NCBI GenBank assembly: GCA_002685535.1
Contig: NYXK01000219.1
Coordinates: 1-46,303 of the forward strand
Reading direction: 5' to 3'
Source of the DNA: Deltaproteobacteria bacterium
GTDB taxonomy: Bacteria; SAR324; NAC60-12
DNA: 46,303 bases
In this document: positions 32,903 through 44,239 of the stretch, in pieces
Position numbering within the stretch: position 1 is the first letter of the stretch
Layout: each line of letters starts with the position of its first letter
Translations under genes and position numbers: made by a program
Notes under the pieces: generated by a model
Told to the model about the DNA's origin: nothing
What the model saw: the letters and a program-made list of their open reading frames with translations, nothing else
Database searches by the model: none

Positions 32903-34600
32903 TCAGAGGGGTTGAAGTGCAATAATTGGAGCATAGATAGCACACACAGCATCCACAGATATGAGGGGAATCGTCACCTCACCGGAACCACCGTTCCTCC
33001 CAAGACTGCCAAGCTCCAGCCCAAAATTACTACCAAGTTTTGGCCAACCAGGTCCTTTCTGAGGATTCTTCGCAAAATTTGCCCAGGCGGTCTGCATGTA
33101 TCTGCTGAGCCCAATTTGCTGTGTGGTGGCGCCGAGCGGGAGATAATTCCCAAAGACCTGGGGAATCTCGCTTGCGTGGAAAGCACCGGCATCTTCGAAC
33201 ACTTGAAGGTTGGGGAATACCCCTTCGTAATAGTACCGCCAGGTGTCATATCCATTCAGAGCTGCGACCGTGGTCAGGGATGAAGTTGTGCAAGTGAATA
33301 TCAAGTCTGTGATTATTTGAGAGATCAACTCGAAGGGAATGTTTGCCACATCCGTGGGATAGAATGCCAGGATAGCCTTTTGGATATCAGGTCGGCTGGG
33401 GAAAGTGGCATTTAAGAATTCCGAAAGTTGGGGACTGCCATTGCCAATTCCGACCAGATGCGCAAAGACACGGCCTTCATTTGAATTGGTTCCGTGCAAG
33501 AGAGGCACATCAGCTGCTTTCTTGGCGAAGAACTTAGCACGTGTGTTGGCCGTGTATGTAATTCCATCTTCAACAGGTCCGAACCCAATTGAGTTCTGCT
33601 CGATGATATTCTTGATTTGCGTTGCAGGGACCTGGCGAACACAAGCGATCCGGGAGGCAGCATTCGTACAACCGGTAGACTTGACAAGCTGATTCCACGA
33701 GTCTCGTGGATTGAGAGGAAAGGAGCCACCAGTTGACTCGAGAATACCAGCTCGGAATGGCAGTGGACTGGGCGGTAAAGCTACGAGCTGCTTGACGGAT
33801 AATCCACCTGCAGACTCCCCGAAGATGGTCACTTTGCCTGGATCTCCTCCGAATGCCTGGATGTTTGTTTGAACCCATGTCAGGGCTTTGCGTTGGTCGA
33901 GGAATCCGGCATTCTGCTGGCCAGTCGGAAGCTCAGGCGAAGCAGAGAAACCAAAAACTATAATTATATCAGCAGATACACGACCAGTAGCGGGCGCGAG
34001 TCGCACCATTTGTGCGATAATTCAAGGTTACCACGACCACATTCTGGTTGGCAGCAAACGAGGATCCGTCGTAACTTTCAACTCCAGCAGCACCGAAAGC
34101 TAGATTACCACCAAAGATCCAGACCATCACAGGTAGACTGCTAGTCGTTGCGGCAGTGGACGGAGCGTATACGTTCAAGTACAGACAGTCTTCACTCTCC
34201 ACAGGTGCTGGATACCCAGGATTGTTGAAAATACGCATTGTTTCTGCTCGTAGATCGCTTGGATCTGTATATCAATAATGGTCAGTCTTCTGAAATTTTG
34301 AATCAACCCCTTGTAAAGAAACTTACAGTTGAATTGCTGGACACAAGATGGCTTCCACGACGTGGCCTGCAGAGGGGTCGTCCATTTCACGGGATCAGTG
34401 GGTGGTGCGAATCTCTCTGGTGGAGACTTTGCGAAAGGGATTCCAAGAAACTTATTGACAGGAATGGGTGCATCTGGAAGAGAAGTAGATATCCCTAAAA
34501 CTCGACCGTCTGAAATGGTAGCAGTAGGAGCTGTGGTCGGAGCTGCTACAACGCATGCTAGCAGGGCCAGACTGGACAGAAGAAACTTGGCTGTAAACAT
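32903..34600 (-). CDS. Secreted type-B carboxylesterase/lipase
   Basis: Three exons, 34600-34327, 34264-34007 and 33957-32903, total 528 aa, close to the usual 530-560 of fungal members. Signal peptide about 1-20 ([20 protein letters not shown]). Splicing rebuilds the family block [12 protein letters not shown] and NYRTNVFGF. Oxyanion-loop region [13 protein letters not shown]; nucleophile GESAGG with Ser226; acid Glu338 in [10 protein letters not shown]; His438 in [13 protein letters not shown], so the triad is complete. The enzyme would hydrolyse carboxylic esters outside the cell; the specificity (lipase, feruloyl or other) cannot be read. It lies 0.5 kb upstream of the transcription factor gene on the same strand. 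TATATAAAAA occurs about 85 bp before the start codon. Confidence 0.93.
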
Positions 34601-34683
34601 GGTGTGGTCTAGTCAAAAGATAGCTCTAGATGCAATGCAGTGCAGAGAAAAGTTGATCGAGAGATAGACTGTTGGAGATGTTG

Positions 34684-34693
34684 TTTTTATATA
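34684..34693 (-). promoter_or_regulatory. TATA box of the carboxylesterase gene
   Basis: Reverse-strand TATATAAAAA about 85-93 bp upstream of the carboxylesterase ATG (34600). This spacing is usual for fungal TATA promoters, and no other TATA-like word is closer. Confidence 0.5.
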
Positions 34694-35609
34694 TCTTGAC
34701 ACTTGAGGAGATCGACACCTGGGCCCTATCGTCTGATGTGGACTTCGAATAGTGGTAGCCCTCAAATCAAGTTTTCAGCTGCGGGGTGCGGATTTACCCC
34801 ACGAGCTAATGCAGATATTTCGACTGCTGATGTTGGCTTGCTAGCTAATGAAGTCTCCTAGATAATGAGTACTGATATGCAGTGAAGTCTAAACGAAAGA
34901 GCCGAACATGGTAATGATCCATGGCCTCTTTCAGGCACCATGTAAGCGTGTATGGAGTTCGCACTCTCGACTTTGTTTTCTACGCACTGAAATGGAATAC
35001 TTTATTCAAAAATAAAGTGACGATATTATCGTAGTCTTTCACTCATCGGCATTCATTTCCTGGAGGTCCAATACGTTTTCTACGCTACTACTTGCTGCAG
35101 CTGACACACCTCTTAACTTACTCGCTAGCCTGCCCCATGCCCAGCTCGCTTGTCAGAACAACAAAGTGAGCCGAGCCGCCGAGGCAGCACGAAATACGAA
35201 TTTGTGGCTGCACTAGCGGGAGGGACGCATCTAAACTTGTCGGCCTGTCACTCACATCCCGAGCCACCGAGGTAGCCTCAATTTTGAGATGTGGTCGGCA
35301 TCCTAGTATCCTAGGGGGTGCGGGTCATCGTCAAGGAGGTACGCTAAAGCGGTGCCCTATATTCTTGAAGGCATTGCTTTTTGAGCGTGTTCATTTTATC
35401 ATTTCTCAAATTCTCGTTGGCTCAGCAATATCATCCAGGAGACCATAGACCTAGGCTGTCATGAGCCACCTGCCCCAGATCTGGTACAGCGGAATACTGA
35501 TTACACCACACCACTGACAAAAGCCTCGCTCATGAGCTCAATCTCCAAGTCAGATCTTCTTCAAAGCTCTCCAATAATATTCTGTTCTAGCTGCAGACAG
35601 GTTATGTCT
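34694..35609. other. Intergenic region between carboxylesterase and MFS gene
   Basis: About 0.9 kb containing the carboxylesterase promoter and the 3' flank of the transporter. No gene seen. GC-rich CCGAGCCGCCGAGG (about 35172-35185) and CCGAGCCACCGAGG (about 35259-35272) are near copies that may be weak regulatory words. Confidence 0.35.
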
Positions 35610-37348
35610 TCACGCAGACTCTTTCTGATGTCCCATGATAGCTTCCATAGCCGACACCGCCTCCTTAGCCTTCCCCTCATACTCTCTGATGTTACGTACA
35701 GGGATCTTGTTCTCATAAAGCCAATCAACTTCTTCCGTGGAGAAGCCTCTCAGGTCCGGAACTAACAAATACGACACCACGAAAAATAGCAGAGAGCCTC
35801 CTCCGTACACAAATCCTGCTCGGATGCCAAGGTTGCCTGCATCGACATTGTAGATGTATGCGACAGTGAAGGTAAACAGCCAGGTCGAAAGAGCGTTGGA
35901 GATGACGGCTATGCCCTGGGTCTTGGCACGAAGCCTGTAAGATGACATTTCGCCTGTGATAGCCCAGGCTGTGGACACCAGTGTTACTGCTTGCCATGCA
36001 ATGAGAAGGTTCCTGCACAATGTTAGCTTCTAACCAGCCAGTTAACGGGTGAGGGTAGACGAACATTATAACCGCAACTGCCCACAATGCCCCCTTTGCG
36101 TGAAGTGTAGTACAACCCGCCAATGACAAACATGACGATGCAATTGCCAGCCGCGCCAACTAGGAAGATAGACCTGCGGCCACTCTTTTCCATGAAGAAC
36201 CAAGAACCTACAATAGCGAAGATAGCAATACCAAAGCCGCCGATGGAGACATCGTATGCATGGATTGGTTCCAAGCCGGCGATGACGAGGAAGTAGATGC
36301 CTTGAGCGAGCAAACATGCCCCTGTGAAGCCAAAACCGATGAACATCCACATCACTGTTAGCGTTCTCTTCAAGCTGCTACCACGGAAGAGATCAGTGTA
36401 TGTCCCAGTTCCATGACGAAGTGATTGCTCCTCCTCAAGTCGAACTCCCAAAGCCATGTGCGCTAGTCTTGCATCGATGTCTCGGTCAGCACCATGCAGA
36501 CGGGCCAAAGATTTCCTTGCTTCTTCCGACCTGCCCTTTAGGAGAAGCCACGATGGAGATTCGGGCATAAATACGAATAGAAGGCCGGTCAGGATGGGCC
36601 ACGTCCATTGTATAGCAAAGACAGCCTGGAAGCCGTTCGTCGTGATATTCGGAACAAACATTCGAACGACTACAAGTCCGATCGCCTGCATGAAAAACAT
36701 GAAGAGGATGATGGCTGACTGGATAGCCCCCCGAAGGCGCATCGGGGAGATCTCAGATGCCCATGCTGTGGCAGTTGCGAATAGGCATCCTATCGCGAGA
36801 CCATTGACCATCTTCCCAGCCAGGAGCATACCTCGAGATGTTGCGGCAAACTAAAACAAGTCATCAGCACCTGCATTCATAAGATCATGAAGAATACGAC
36901 ACTGATCGAAATGAATCAGACTTACTTCGATGCCAACTCCTACGATCGAGATCATGCAAGAGCCCACGCAAGGCCATTTCCTTCCAAAGCTATCAGACAC
37001 GAACCCGATCAGGAACCCCCCCATGGCTTGGAGAAGATAAGACATCGCTGTCCAAAGAGATGCCCAGATTGACGGCACGTATAATTCGCCTTCTGGTGTG
37101 ACTCCTCCAAAGTAAATCTCGAAACCTGGCATGGAAATGGTCGCTCCATTTGCAATCGTGTCGTAGCCAAATACCATACCCGCACCAAATGCCGCCGTTG
37201 AGTGTAGAATGATTCTCTTGTGTGTCTTCACTGCCTGCCAGAGAGTCTCCTGGCGCTCAGCGTCGGAGATTCTATCGCCAAGTTGTTCGGCGGCTGTCAA
37301 GGAGGATGCCATGTCAACATGCTCGAAATCGGGGACTTTGTCGGCCAT
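35610..37348 (-). pseudogene. MFS sugar porter (maltose/alpha-glucoside permease type) with one-base frameshift
   Basis: Exons 37348-36926, 36850-36065 and 36012-35610. The second is one base too long: dropping one C from the C5 run at 36090-36094 restores GLYYTSRKGALWAVAVIM and makes all splice phases agree (536 aa, normal for the family). Sugar-porter motifs are FGYDTIANGA in helix 1, SDSFGRK in loop 2-3, PMRLRGA, PESPSWLLLKGR, SGRRS in loop 8-9, and PDLRGF in place of PETKG. Twelve helices are plausible; plasma membrane. It would import mono- or oligosaccharides by proton symport. It lies divergent to a GH78 glycosidase. Either the gene is recently broken or the extra base is a homopolymer sequencing error; the rest is intact, which favours the latter. 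Start MADKVPDFEHVD chosen over the Met seven codons upstream. Confidence 0.85.
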
Positions 37349-38276
37349 CGTGTAAATGATATTGAACAATGATGGGAGTAAAAAGTTGCTAATTTAGAAG
37401 GGGCAGGAAAAACAAAATTCTCCGTGAAACTGTACTTACTCTCTGCAAAGGAGGTCTCCAGCATATATGCATGTCTTAGTGTTACAAAGAGCCAGATTCC
37501 CTGACGAAGCAGCTGAATCCACAGGGTGCATCATGGTCAGGGAAGATCTTGAGAAGCTGGGGCGAATCTCCATATCCCGCCCCCGCGAGGGCCAAAGATG
37601 GAGACATGGTACTCATATGAACCCATAATATAGTCTGCCAGGTGGACAGTCCTGGTCAAAACTGGACGATCTGTAGACGTGGAGAGTGAAGTAGGACAAT
37701 CCTATGGAATGGAAGTGGATATGACAACTGGGTGCAGCTCAAACAACGCCCTGAGCAAGTGCCCCATAGTCACGGAGATAATAGTGGGAAATGGTGGATG
37801 GGGAGACGGGGGACGGGGAAACCGAGAGTGACCTTTCATAAAGAACGAAGTGGACATTTACGTGGCAGGGGAAAGAAGTGGACAATTTGAGTCACATGAT
37901 TACGCATTGGGTCGCTGAGCCGCCCAGTCGCCGGGCGGTCGCGGCTTCTCCCCCTGAACAATTCCTTTCAACGGAAGCACAACTGCAACGAAACAACACA
38001 TTACGGCTAGGCTATGTGGACGTTATAACCAGTGGATATCGTATCTTACTGGCGGCCATTACGATGGTATTTATCATTCTCTTTTCCTTTGAAATGATGC
38101 TTGGTAGTTCCCGGCTTTCGTTTTGAATATTTGCATCGCGGGCGTCTCAAGTCGCGACTTTCAAACATTTTGTGTGCGTACTTGGAAATATTCCAATATT
38201 CTCACGGAAATACACACACATCTTCTCACCTTTTCCATGTATGGATTCTCAAGACGAGTGTCGGGTCTGAATAAAT
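37349..38276. promoter_or_regulatory. Divergent promoter region, MFS transporter and GH78 gene
   Basis: About 0.93 kb between opposed starts. The GC-rich inverted repeat CCGCCC-N7-GGGCGG lies at 37920-37938, 339 bp before the GH78 ATG and 410 bp from the transporter start. It is the best candidate operator for joint regulation. No convincing coding sequence: the frame at 37878-38126 overlaps this element and has no family features. Confidence 0.45.
37920..37938. promoter_or_regulatory. GC-rich inverted repeat, candidate zinc-finger protein site
   Basis: CCGCCC (37920-37925), seven bases, GGGCGG (37933-37938). CCGCCC/GGGCGG resembles GC-box and C2H2 targets, and embedded CCG/CGG triplets suit zinc-cluster proteins. 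It sits between two genes likely to be co-regulated, and a C2H2 regulator is encoded 3 kb away. Confidence 0.35.
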
Positions 38277-40923
38277 ATGGATTTCATCGCTCCTTCGAAA
38301 TGGACTTGCCAAGGCGACGTTGAGGTTGCAGGAAGCTTCAAGCTCTCCAATGCATCAACTGGCCAGTCTGAGATAACATTTGATTATGGGCTTGCAGTTG
38401 GAGGAATGCCTATCATCGAGACTAGCAGTGTTACTGGAAGTTGCCCCGTGGAAGTTGATGTCATATTCAGTGAAACGCATGCTGGAATACAGTGCGGGAC
38501 AGGTAAGACAACTCGGGTTTGTGCCTGAAATCTTACTGATAAATCGTAGGAGATGGCCCATTCTTCTTATTTTCCAATGCTATGGATACATACAGAATAC
38601 ACACGCAGACGTTTCAGCCGTCTGAAAAGCAAAATCGGATTGTATTACCCTTTGCGCAACGGTCCCAGAGATACCAGCGAGTGATTCTCAAAACACCAAA
38701 TTCCTCAGTCCGCCTATCCTCAATTGGCTACAAGCCAATACGTGCACCAAACCCAACTATTAACTCATTCTCGTGTTCGAGCGAGCTGCTCAACGAAGTC
38801 TGGAACGATGGCGTTCGGACCGTTGACGCCTGCACGGTGGAAGCTGGAGAAACAGCCGCAGCATGGGAAGTGACCGAACACGGCACCCGGATAGTTGGAC
38901 AGCATTGGGCGCCGTGCCGACATGGTACTCGATGGGGTGATGTGAAGGTTCAATTCAGCGCGAAAATTGAGAGTGGTGGTGCCAGCTGGGGAGTGCACAT
39001 GGTCGCTAATGGGCTGATCTTTTGTCTAGATCTGGGAAAGAGGTCACTTGCTGCTTTCGAGGGCCTGTCGGATACGAATGGAGTCTTCCCTACAAATCAT
39101 CGAGGAAGATGGGATATACCACCCGAGATTTCTCTGCACAATTGGATTTTAGTCAGCACGGTTGCGACGGGAAAGAGCGTCTCGGTTTTGCTCAACGGCG
39201 TGGACGTTGCGACCGTACTGGACCTTGATATTCATCCCATCCTCGGTGGAAGCCAGAACAACACTGGCTCGGTGGCATTTGGTGGGCCACAGGGCTACAC
39301 CTCAATGTATCGGAATCTTGAAATCACTAATCTGTCTGGAGAAAGTCTCTATCGGAACGACTTTCTTCTCGCCAGCCGAGATCGTACTCTCGCTGATTTC
39401 GCTGTTGGCACCAATGCCCTCTCATGCACCATCGACGGTGCTAAGCGGGACAGAGCTCTGTTCGGTGGCGATCTTTTTGTTATGGGACGGTCAATTTGCT
39501 ATTCTACAGCCAACCTCAACGCCATCTTGGGGAGCATCAAACTTCTCACCAGTCACCAAACGGCAGAGGGATATCTCGGCAATTTGTGTCCGATCCAGGC
39601 ACCCACCCATGAAGTGTCAACAGAGCCCCCGACTTATGCCTTCTATTCTCTCAGTTATGCCTTGCTACTGGTTGTCGCTATCAAAGACTATTGGATGCAT
39701 TCGGGCGACTATGCTACGATAAAATCGATTTGGCACAAGCTAGAGAAATTGCTGGGCTTTGTGGAGAAATTTGTAGACCAGAGAGGTCTTGTTGTCGCGC
39801 CACCTCCACTTTCAAGTAAGTCCTCTCCAAAAACCTGTGAAAGCACAACTAACGAATCACAGTGGACTGGTTTCCCATGGGTGGGCCAATATTTGGAGCT
39901 TCTGGAAAGATCAATGTTGCATACTACGATGCTCTGAGTTCTATGGCTAAGATGAGCAGGGTCGCAAACTCGAAAGATACATTCTCACCACGAGCAGATA
40001 ATCTGAGACAAAGTATTCTTGCGCACCTCTGGAACCCTACTGAGGGTATCATGAGAATGAGCGACATTTCTTCCCCCACTGGCATTTGTCAAGACATCAA
40101 CGCATACGCCATCACAACAGGGCTTTCTCCCACGCACGTAGCAGCAGTGACAACATTAGCTGCACCAAAAAGTGACCACCTCCCACTAGCCTTTCAAGGT
40201 CTAGCAAGATGGGAAGATAAGATAGTGGTTAGTCCGTACGCATCAGGCTTCGCAGTAGAGGCACTCTTCGAACGCGGCCACGGCCATTCAGCGATCGAGC
40301 TCATCAAACGTGTCTGGGGTGTGATGGCAGACGAGACAAATCCAAATTACTCAGGAGGCCACTGGGAAGCTATGAAACCAGACGGAACGCCCATCACGGA
40401 CGACACATCTCTCATGCACGGCTGGTCAACGTGGCCTGTGTATCTCCTGCCTAGATATCTGGCTGGGGTCTCGCCGCTTGAACCTGGATGGACACGCTGG
40501 AAAGTGCAGCCTGTGTTGGCTAGCTTAGAGAATGTGGAAGTTGCTCTGTCGACGCCGGCTGGTCGAGTCGAAATTTCTCTGAACATGCAAGAGTCTCTAG
40601 GAACGGGGAGCATTGTGTTGGTGATGCCTACTGGCTCTGTCGCAGAGGTTTTTGCGCCGCAGGGATGGAGCATCATGTCTGTGGAGAATACTGGCCAACG
40701 TTCATTCGTATCACAAGTTATTGCAGGACAAGATGGCAAGGTTACAATCAGGATACAAAAGTCCAGCGAAAAGGTTGCGATCACCACGGCAGAAGCAGAG
40801 AAGAATGGAGTCGCGAGCTCGAGGCCTTCAGCTGTTGCACCGGGGAAGGCACAAGCCAGTGGATGGTACGGATGGTTGAGGCAGTTCTCGATCTTGAGGT
40901 TGCTTCTAGAATGGCTGGGCTAG
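38277..40923 (+). CDS. GH78 alpha-L-rhamnosidase-like glycoside hydrolase
   Basis: Exons 38277-38502, 38550-39815 and 39863-40923, phases agree, 850 aa. N-terminal part begins IAPSKWTCQGDVEVAGSF. A laminin-G/concanavalin-like beta module lies at about 200-346 (NWILVSTVATGKSVSVLLNG). The six-hairpin catalytic part contains the GH78 hallmark CTIDGAKRDRALFGGD at 369-384, which carries acidic catalytic-region residues. Towards the C-terminus are HWEAMKPDGTPITDDTSLMH and WSTWPVYLLPRYLAGV, the usual junction to the last beta domain. It would release terminal alpha-L-rhamnose from glycosides. No signal peptide is visible, so it may act inside the cell on imported rhamnosides, consistent with the divergent sugar porter; a missed upstream signal exon is the alternative. 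Confidence 0.88.
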
Positions 40924-41240
40924 ATCACGATCAAATACCAATTATATGAAAAGTCACTTCCCAAATCGACATCCAGTGTCGTTTGCCTCTTCTCATACGA
41001 GTCATGCATACCAGAATTTGCTCCATATTGCTACGGGGTGAAAACACAAGCGTTGCGGGGTACTGCACCCTGCACTTACGGAGTACAGAAATTTCGTAAG
41101 TAAGAGCGGGGAAGTGGACGGGCGACAGGGAAGCAATTCGAGTGGACTTCCGTACATAGCGTTCAACTAGCGAGGGTTGAATATCCACCTCATCTCTCCT
41201 CGTCATCGAGAGGACATTCTGCTCAATCTCCTCACTCAAA
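40924..41240. other. Short intergenic region
   Basis: The 0.3 kb between the GH78 stop and the next start on the same strand holds a probable terminator for the first gene and promoter for the second. No further feature seen. Confidence 0.3.
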
Positions 41241-44037
41241 TTGGACTTCATGAAAAGCCCGAATGCGTATCCAACGATGTCCACCTTTCGAGCAAACCAT
41301 GTAGCCGAGAATGTTCCTTCGGTGGACTATCCAGATCCGGAACTCGATTCCGTACCAGAACATCTCGCCCGGTCCACTGCATCAAGTCGTTCAAAATCCC
41401 AGCAGGATGCATTTAGCTGCGGGCTATGTGACAAGGTTTTCAACCGAAGGGAGAATCTGAGTCGACATCTGAAGACCCGTATGATTTCAAGTGCTATCTC
41501 CGCTACATGTGACTAATCTAGCCTCCAGATGATACGCCTTCTCATTGCTGCTCAATATGTGGCAAGGGATTCACAAGAAGCGATCTCATGAAGCGCCATG
41601 AGGCTGGCCATGAAAGGTGGGACAATGCTGAAGCGAAGCCTGGACGACGTCCTGCCAAAAGGAGGAAACAGAATGAAGAAAACAACCACGATGTCCTCTC
41701 CAATTCCTCCGATTTTATTGCAGGTCACGGTGGTGAAATACTGGACGAAGGACATGCTCATAGTCCCATGACTAGCCACCATTCAGGGTTTGAAGCCGAG
41801 ACCTACCAAGGCATTTCCCCAGCTTCTCAAATTCAACACTCTCATGGGCTATTGGGTCAGCCGCATGGCTCGGTTCCGGGTATGGAAGGGAGCACTGATG
41901 AGTTTCCCAACTTTCCTTATGACGTGGATATGTCGTTTGAGCCATTCGATTTCTCATCATTCCTCATACCGCAGGATATGGCTCCTCTTGGTCATGAGTG
42001 GTTCTCGTTCGATTTTTATTCCGCGATGCGCGAGACTGGAAACGAGCTGGGAGGACTAGGTGGCATTGGTCCTAGTCCAGCCTCTGCAGATACTTGGGGT
42101 TCTATTGAGCCGTCGAGAGAACAACCCCTTGCCGAGGTTAACAACAAACCTTACCAGGGCTTACATCAAGACGGACCAGTTAGTCGTATCTCTTCGCCTC
42201 CTAACGAGGCATCTGAAGAAGATAAATGGCCATTCCAGTGGAATCCAAATTCTCAACAGATATTATCCGCACACCCTATCTCGATTCCAGATAGTCATCC
42301 ACTGTTTCACACTCATGATCCCAGATTCGATATTACAGAAGCAACACTTGCTCAGTTGGAGTCCTTTATCCAACCACACTTCACAGAATGTCCGTCGGCG
42401 AAACGGTCTTTCGTCTTGCCACCCCTCGCTGCGGTCAATGTTTTCATCGGCCTATTTTTCAAACATTGCTCTCCTCAAATGCCTGTCCTCCATCACGCCA
42501 CGGTCAATACCAACAAAGATCTTCCACCACCTCTAATTGCCGCCATGATTGTCATCGGTGCCATCTACAGCCATCTGAAACACACTCGTCGCTTCGCAAT
42601 CGTTCTTCTCGATGCAATCCGCTGGCATCTCCAAGTCGCTGTAGAGTGTAACAATGCACTCATGCGCAGCCCCATGATAATATATGCCCAAGCTCTGATC
42701 GTCCATACAGGGTTATGGTGTGGAAATAAGCGAGCCTTTGAGTTTGCCGAGGTGGGAAGAGGTGCGCTCGTCACTTACATTCGCCGCATCAAGTTTGGAG
42801 AACAACTCCCGATCTCGACCACTCACACAATGACCGGGTCAGCCCTGGACTCAGACTGGAGGAAATGGGTACAAGAAGAATCTCAGAAAAGACTCGCTTG
42901 GGTTGTGTACACTATTGATTCCCAATTCCCGAGTCTACTGAACCTACCGCCTACCATTTCGGTCGGCGAAGTCCGAGATTTGGGATGTCCTTGTGATGAG
43001 GAATTTTGGGCAGCAAGCTCGGCGAGGACATGGAAGAATCTACTGGGACCGGCGCCTGTGCCACCTTCTAGGTCATTTGCTGCTGCTGTCGGTCCATTCG
43101 TGCTTGGTGGTGATGTGACATCCAAGAGAGACGGCTCAGAAATGCGATCAGGACAATTACCGGCCTTGAACCTCAATCCATGGAGTGCTTTTTTGGTTCT
43201 TACAACGGTAACGCACCATATTTATCAAATCACACAAGAAGATATTATTTCTAGGACGTTCATTGATGAAGACGAGTGGGCTCCGGACGAAGCACGTCTT
43301 CACGGTTCGGAAAGTGACAATTCCCCTAGCCGCCCTCTCAAATCAGCGGCTCGCTCTAGGATTGCAGGTATATTTCCCTTATGATCAAGTCGTATTCTAC
43401 TGATGTGTAGCTTCCAGACTCTCTTCATTCCTTCGCCTCAGCCTATCTTTTATCCCGCCATCCCACTCGAGACGCCTCAACGGAATACTTCACCCGCTCA
43501 TCCCACATTCTCCACCGCCTAAGCACGATCCTCCTATTTGTCCCTCTTCCCAATCTACAAAGCGCAATTGGAAAAGATGGCACGGCCGGTATCGCCCAAG
43601 CCATGTCCAGTCTCTCATCCTGGGCCCGCTCATCCCCGTCTAACGCAGAACAAGTCGCCCAGCGCGCAGTCCAAGCTATCATGTCTCTCAGCCCACCTGA
43701 CAGCAATAGCCACATCAGCAGCGGATACTTAGACACTGCACCATACAGTCTCATAGCGATATTTTTGTGTCATGTCATCCTCTGGGCGCTCGTAAGTGTT
43801 TCAGCGAAGGATCAGAGAATGCAGCTGCTGGAACGCTTAGAGCTGGATGAGGATCTGCGGAGTAGTTCGTTCATTTCCCTGTTGAGGAGTGATGCCGAGG
43901 TTGGCGAGGGTGATGGGACTGGAAGGGTGCAGAAGAAGGTGTTGTTTAGAAGTGGGGCGGAGATGTTGACGAGGCTGGGTACTTGGGGTGCAGGTCTCAA
44001 TCTGGCGTTGTTGTTGCAAAGGAGGGCGGAGATGTGA
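41241..44037 (+). CDS. C2H2 zinc-finger transcription factor with fungal-specific regulatory domain
   Basis: Exons 41241-41478, 41529-43367 and 43418-44037, 898 aa. Two adjacent C2H2 fingers: CGLCDKVFNRRENLSRHLKT-H (C60, C63, H76, H80) and CSICGKGFTRSDLMKRH..GH (C87, C90, H103, H107). Intron 1 falls inside the codon for H80 and its removal is needed to complete finger 1. A basic PGRRPAKRRK follows, a probable nuclear signal. After a Ser/Gly/Pro-rich linker the middle-homology region starts near 330 (LESFIQPHFTE, MPVLHHATVN), with QEESQKRLAWVVYTIDSQF inside it. This finger-pair plus fungal-trans layout is typical of Pezizomycotina regulators. Its place after the GH78 gene suggests it controls the glycoside cluster; that is inference. 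Start chosen at the first in-frame Met. Confidence 0.9.
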
Positions 44038-44239
44038 AGACCGCCATGGTCTCAGGCTTTCTCCTCATTTCGCAAAAGGAACTGGTCCAGTTATTGCCTT
44101 CACATTTGAGCATATCAGAGCGTCGGCATCAAGGGGAAGACAGGCAAATGTTTTTACAGCAGAGAACATCACGGGTGCAACCATGTGTTGTATGCGGCAT
44201 TGATGTCTCTGTATGTTCGTCTCTTGATTTCTCTTTCAG

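Noticed and set aside
37878..38126. 82-codon frame between transporter and GH78 gene
   Set aside because: It lies over the GC-rich inverted repeat in a promoter region and shows no family features.
43443..43754. Minus-strand frame over the end of the C2H2 factor
   Set aside because: Antisense shadow of exon 3, which joins in frame with exon 2.
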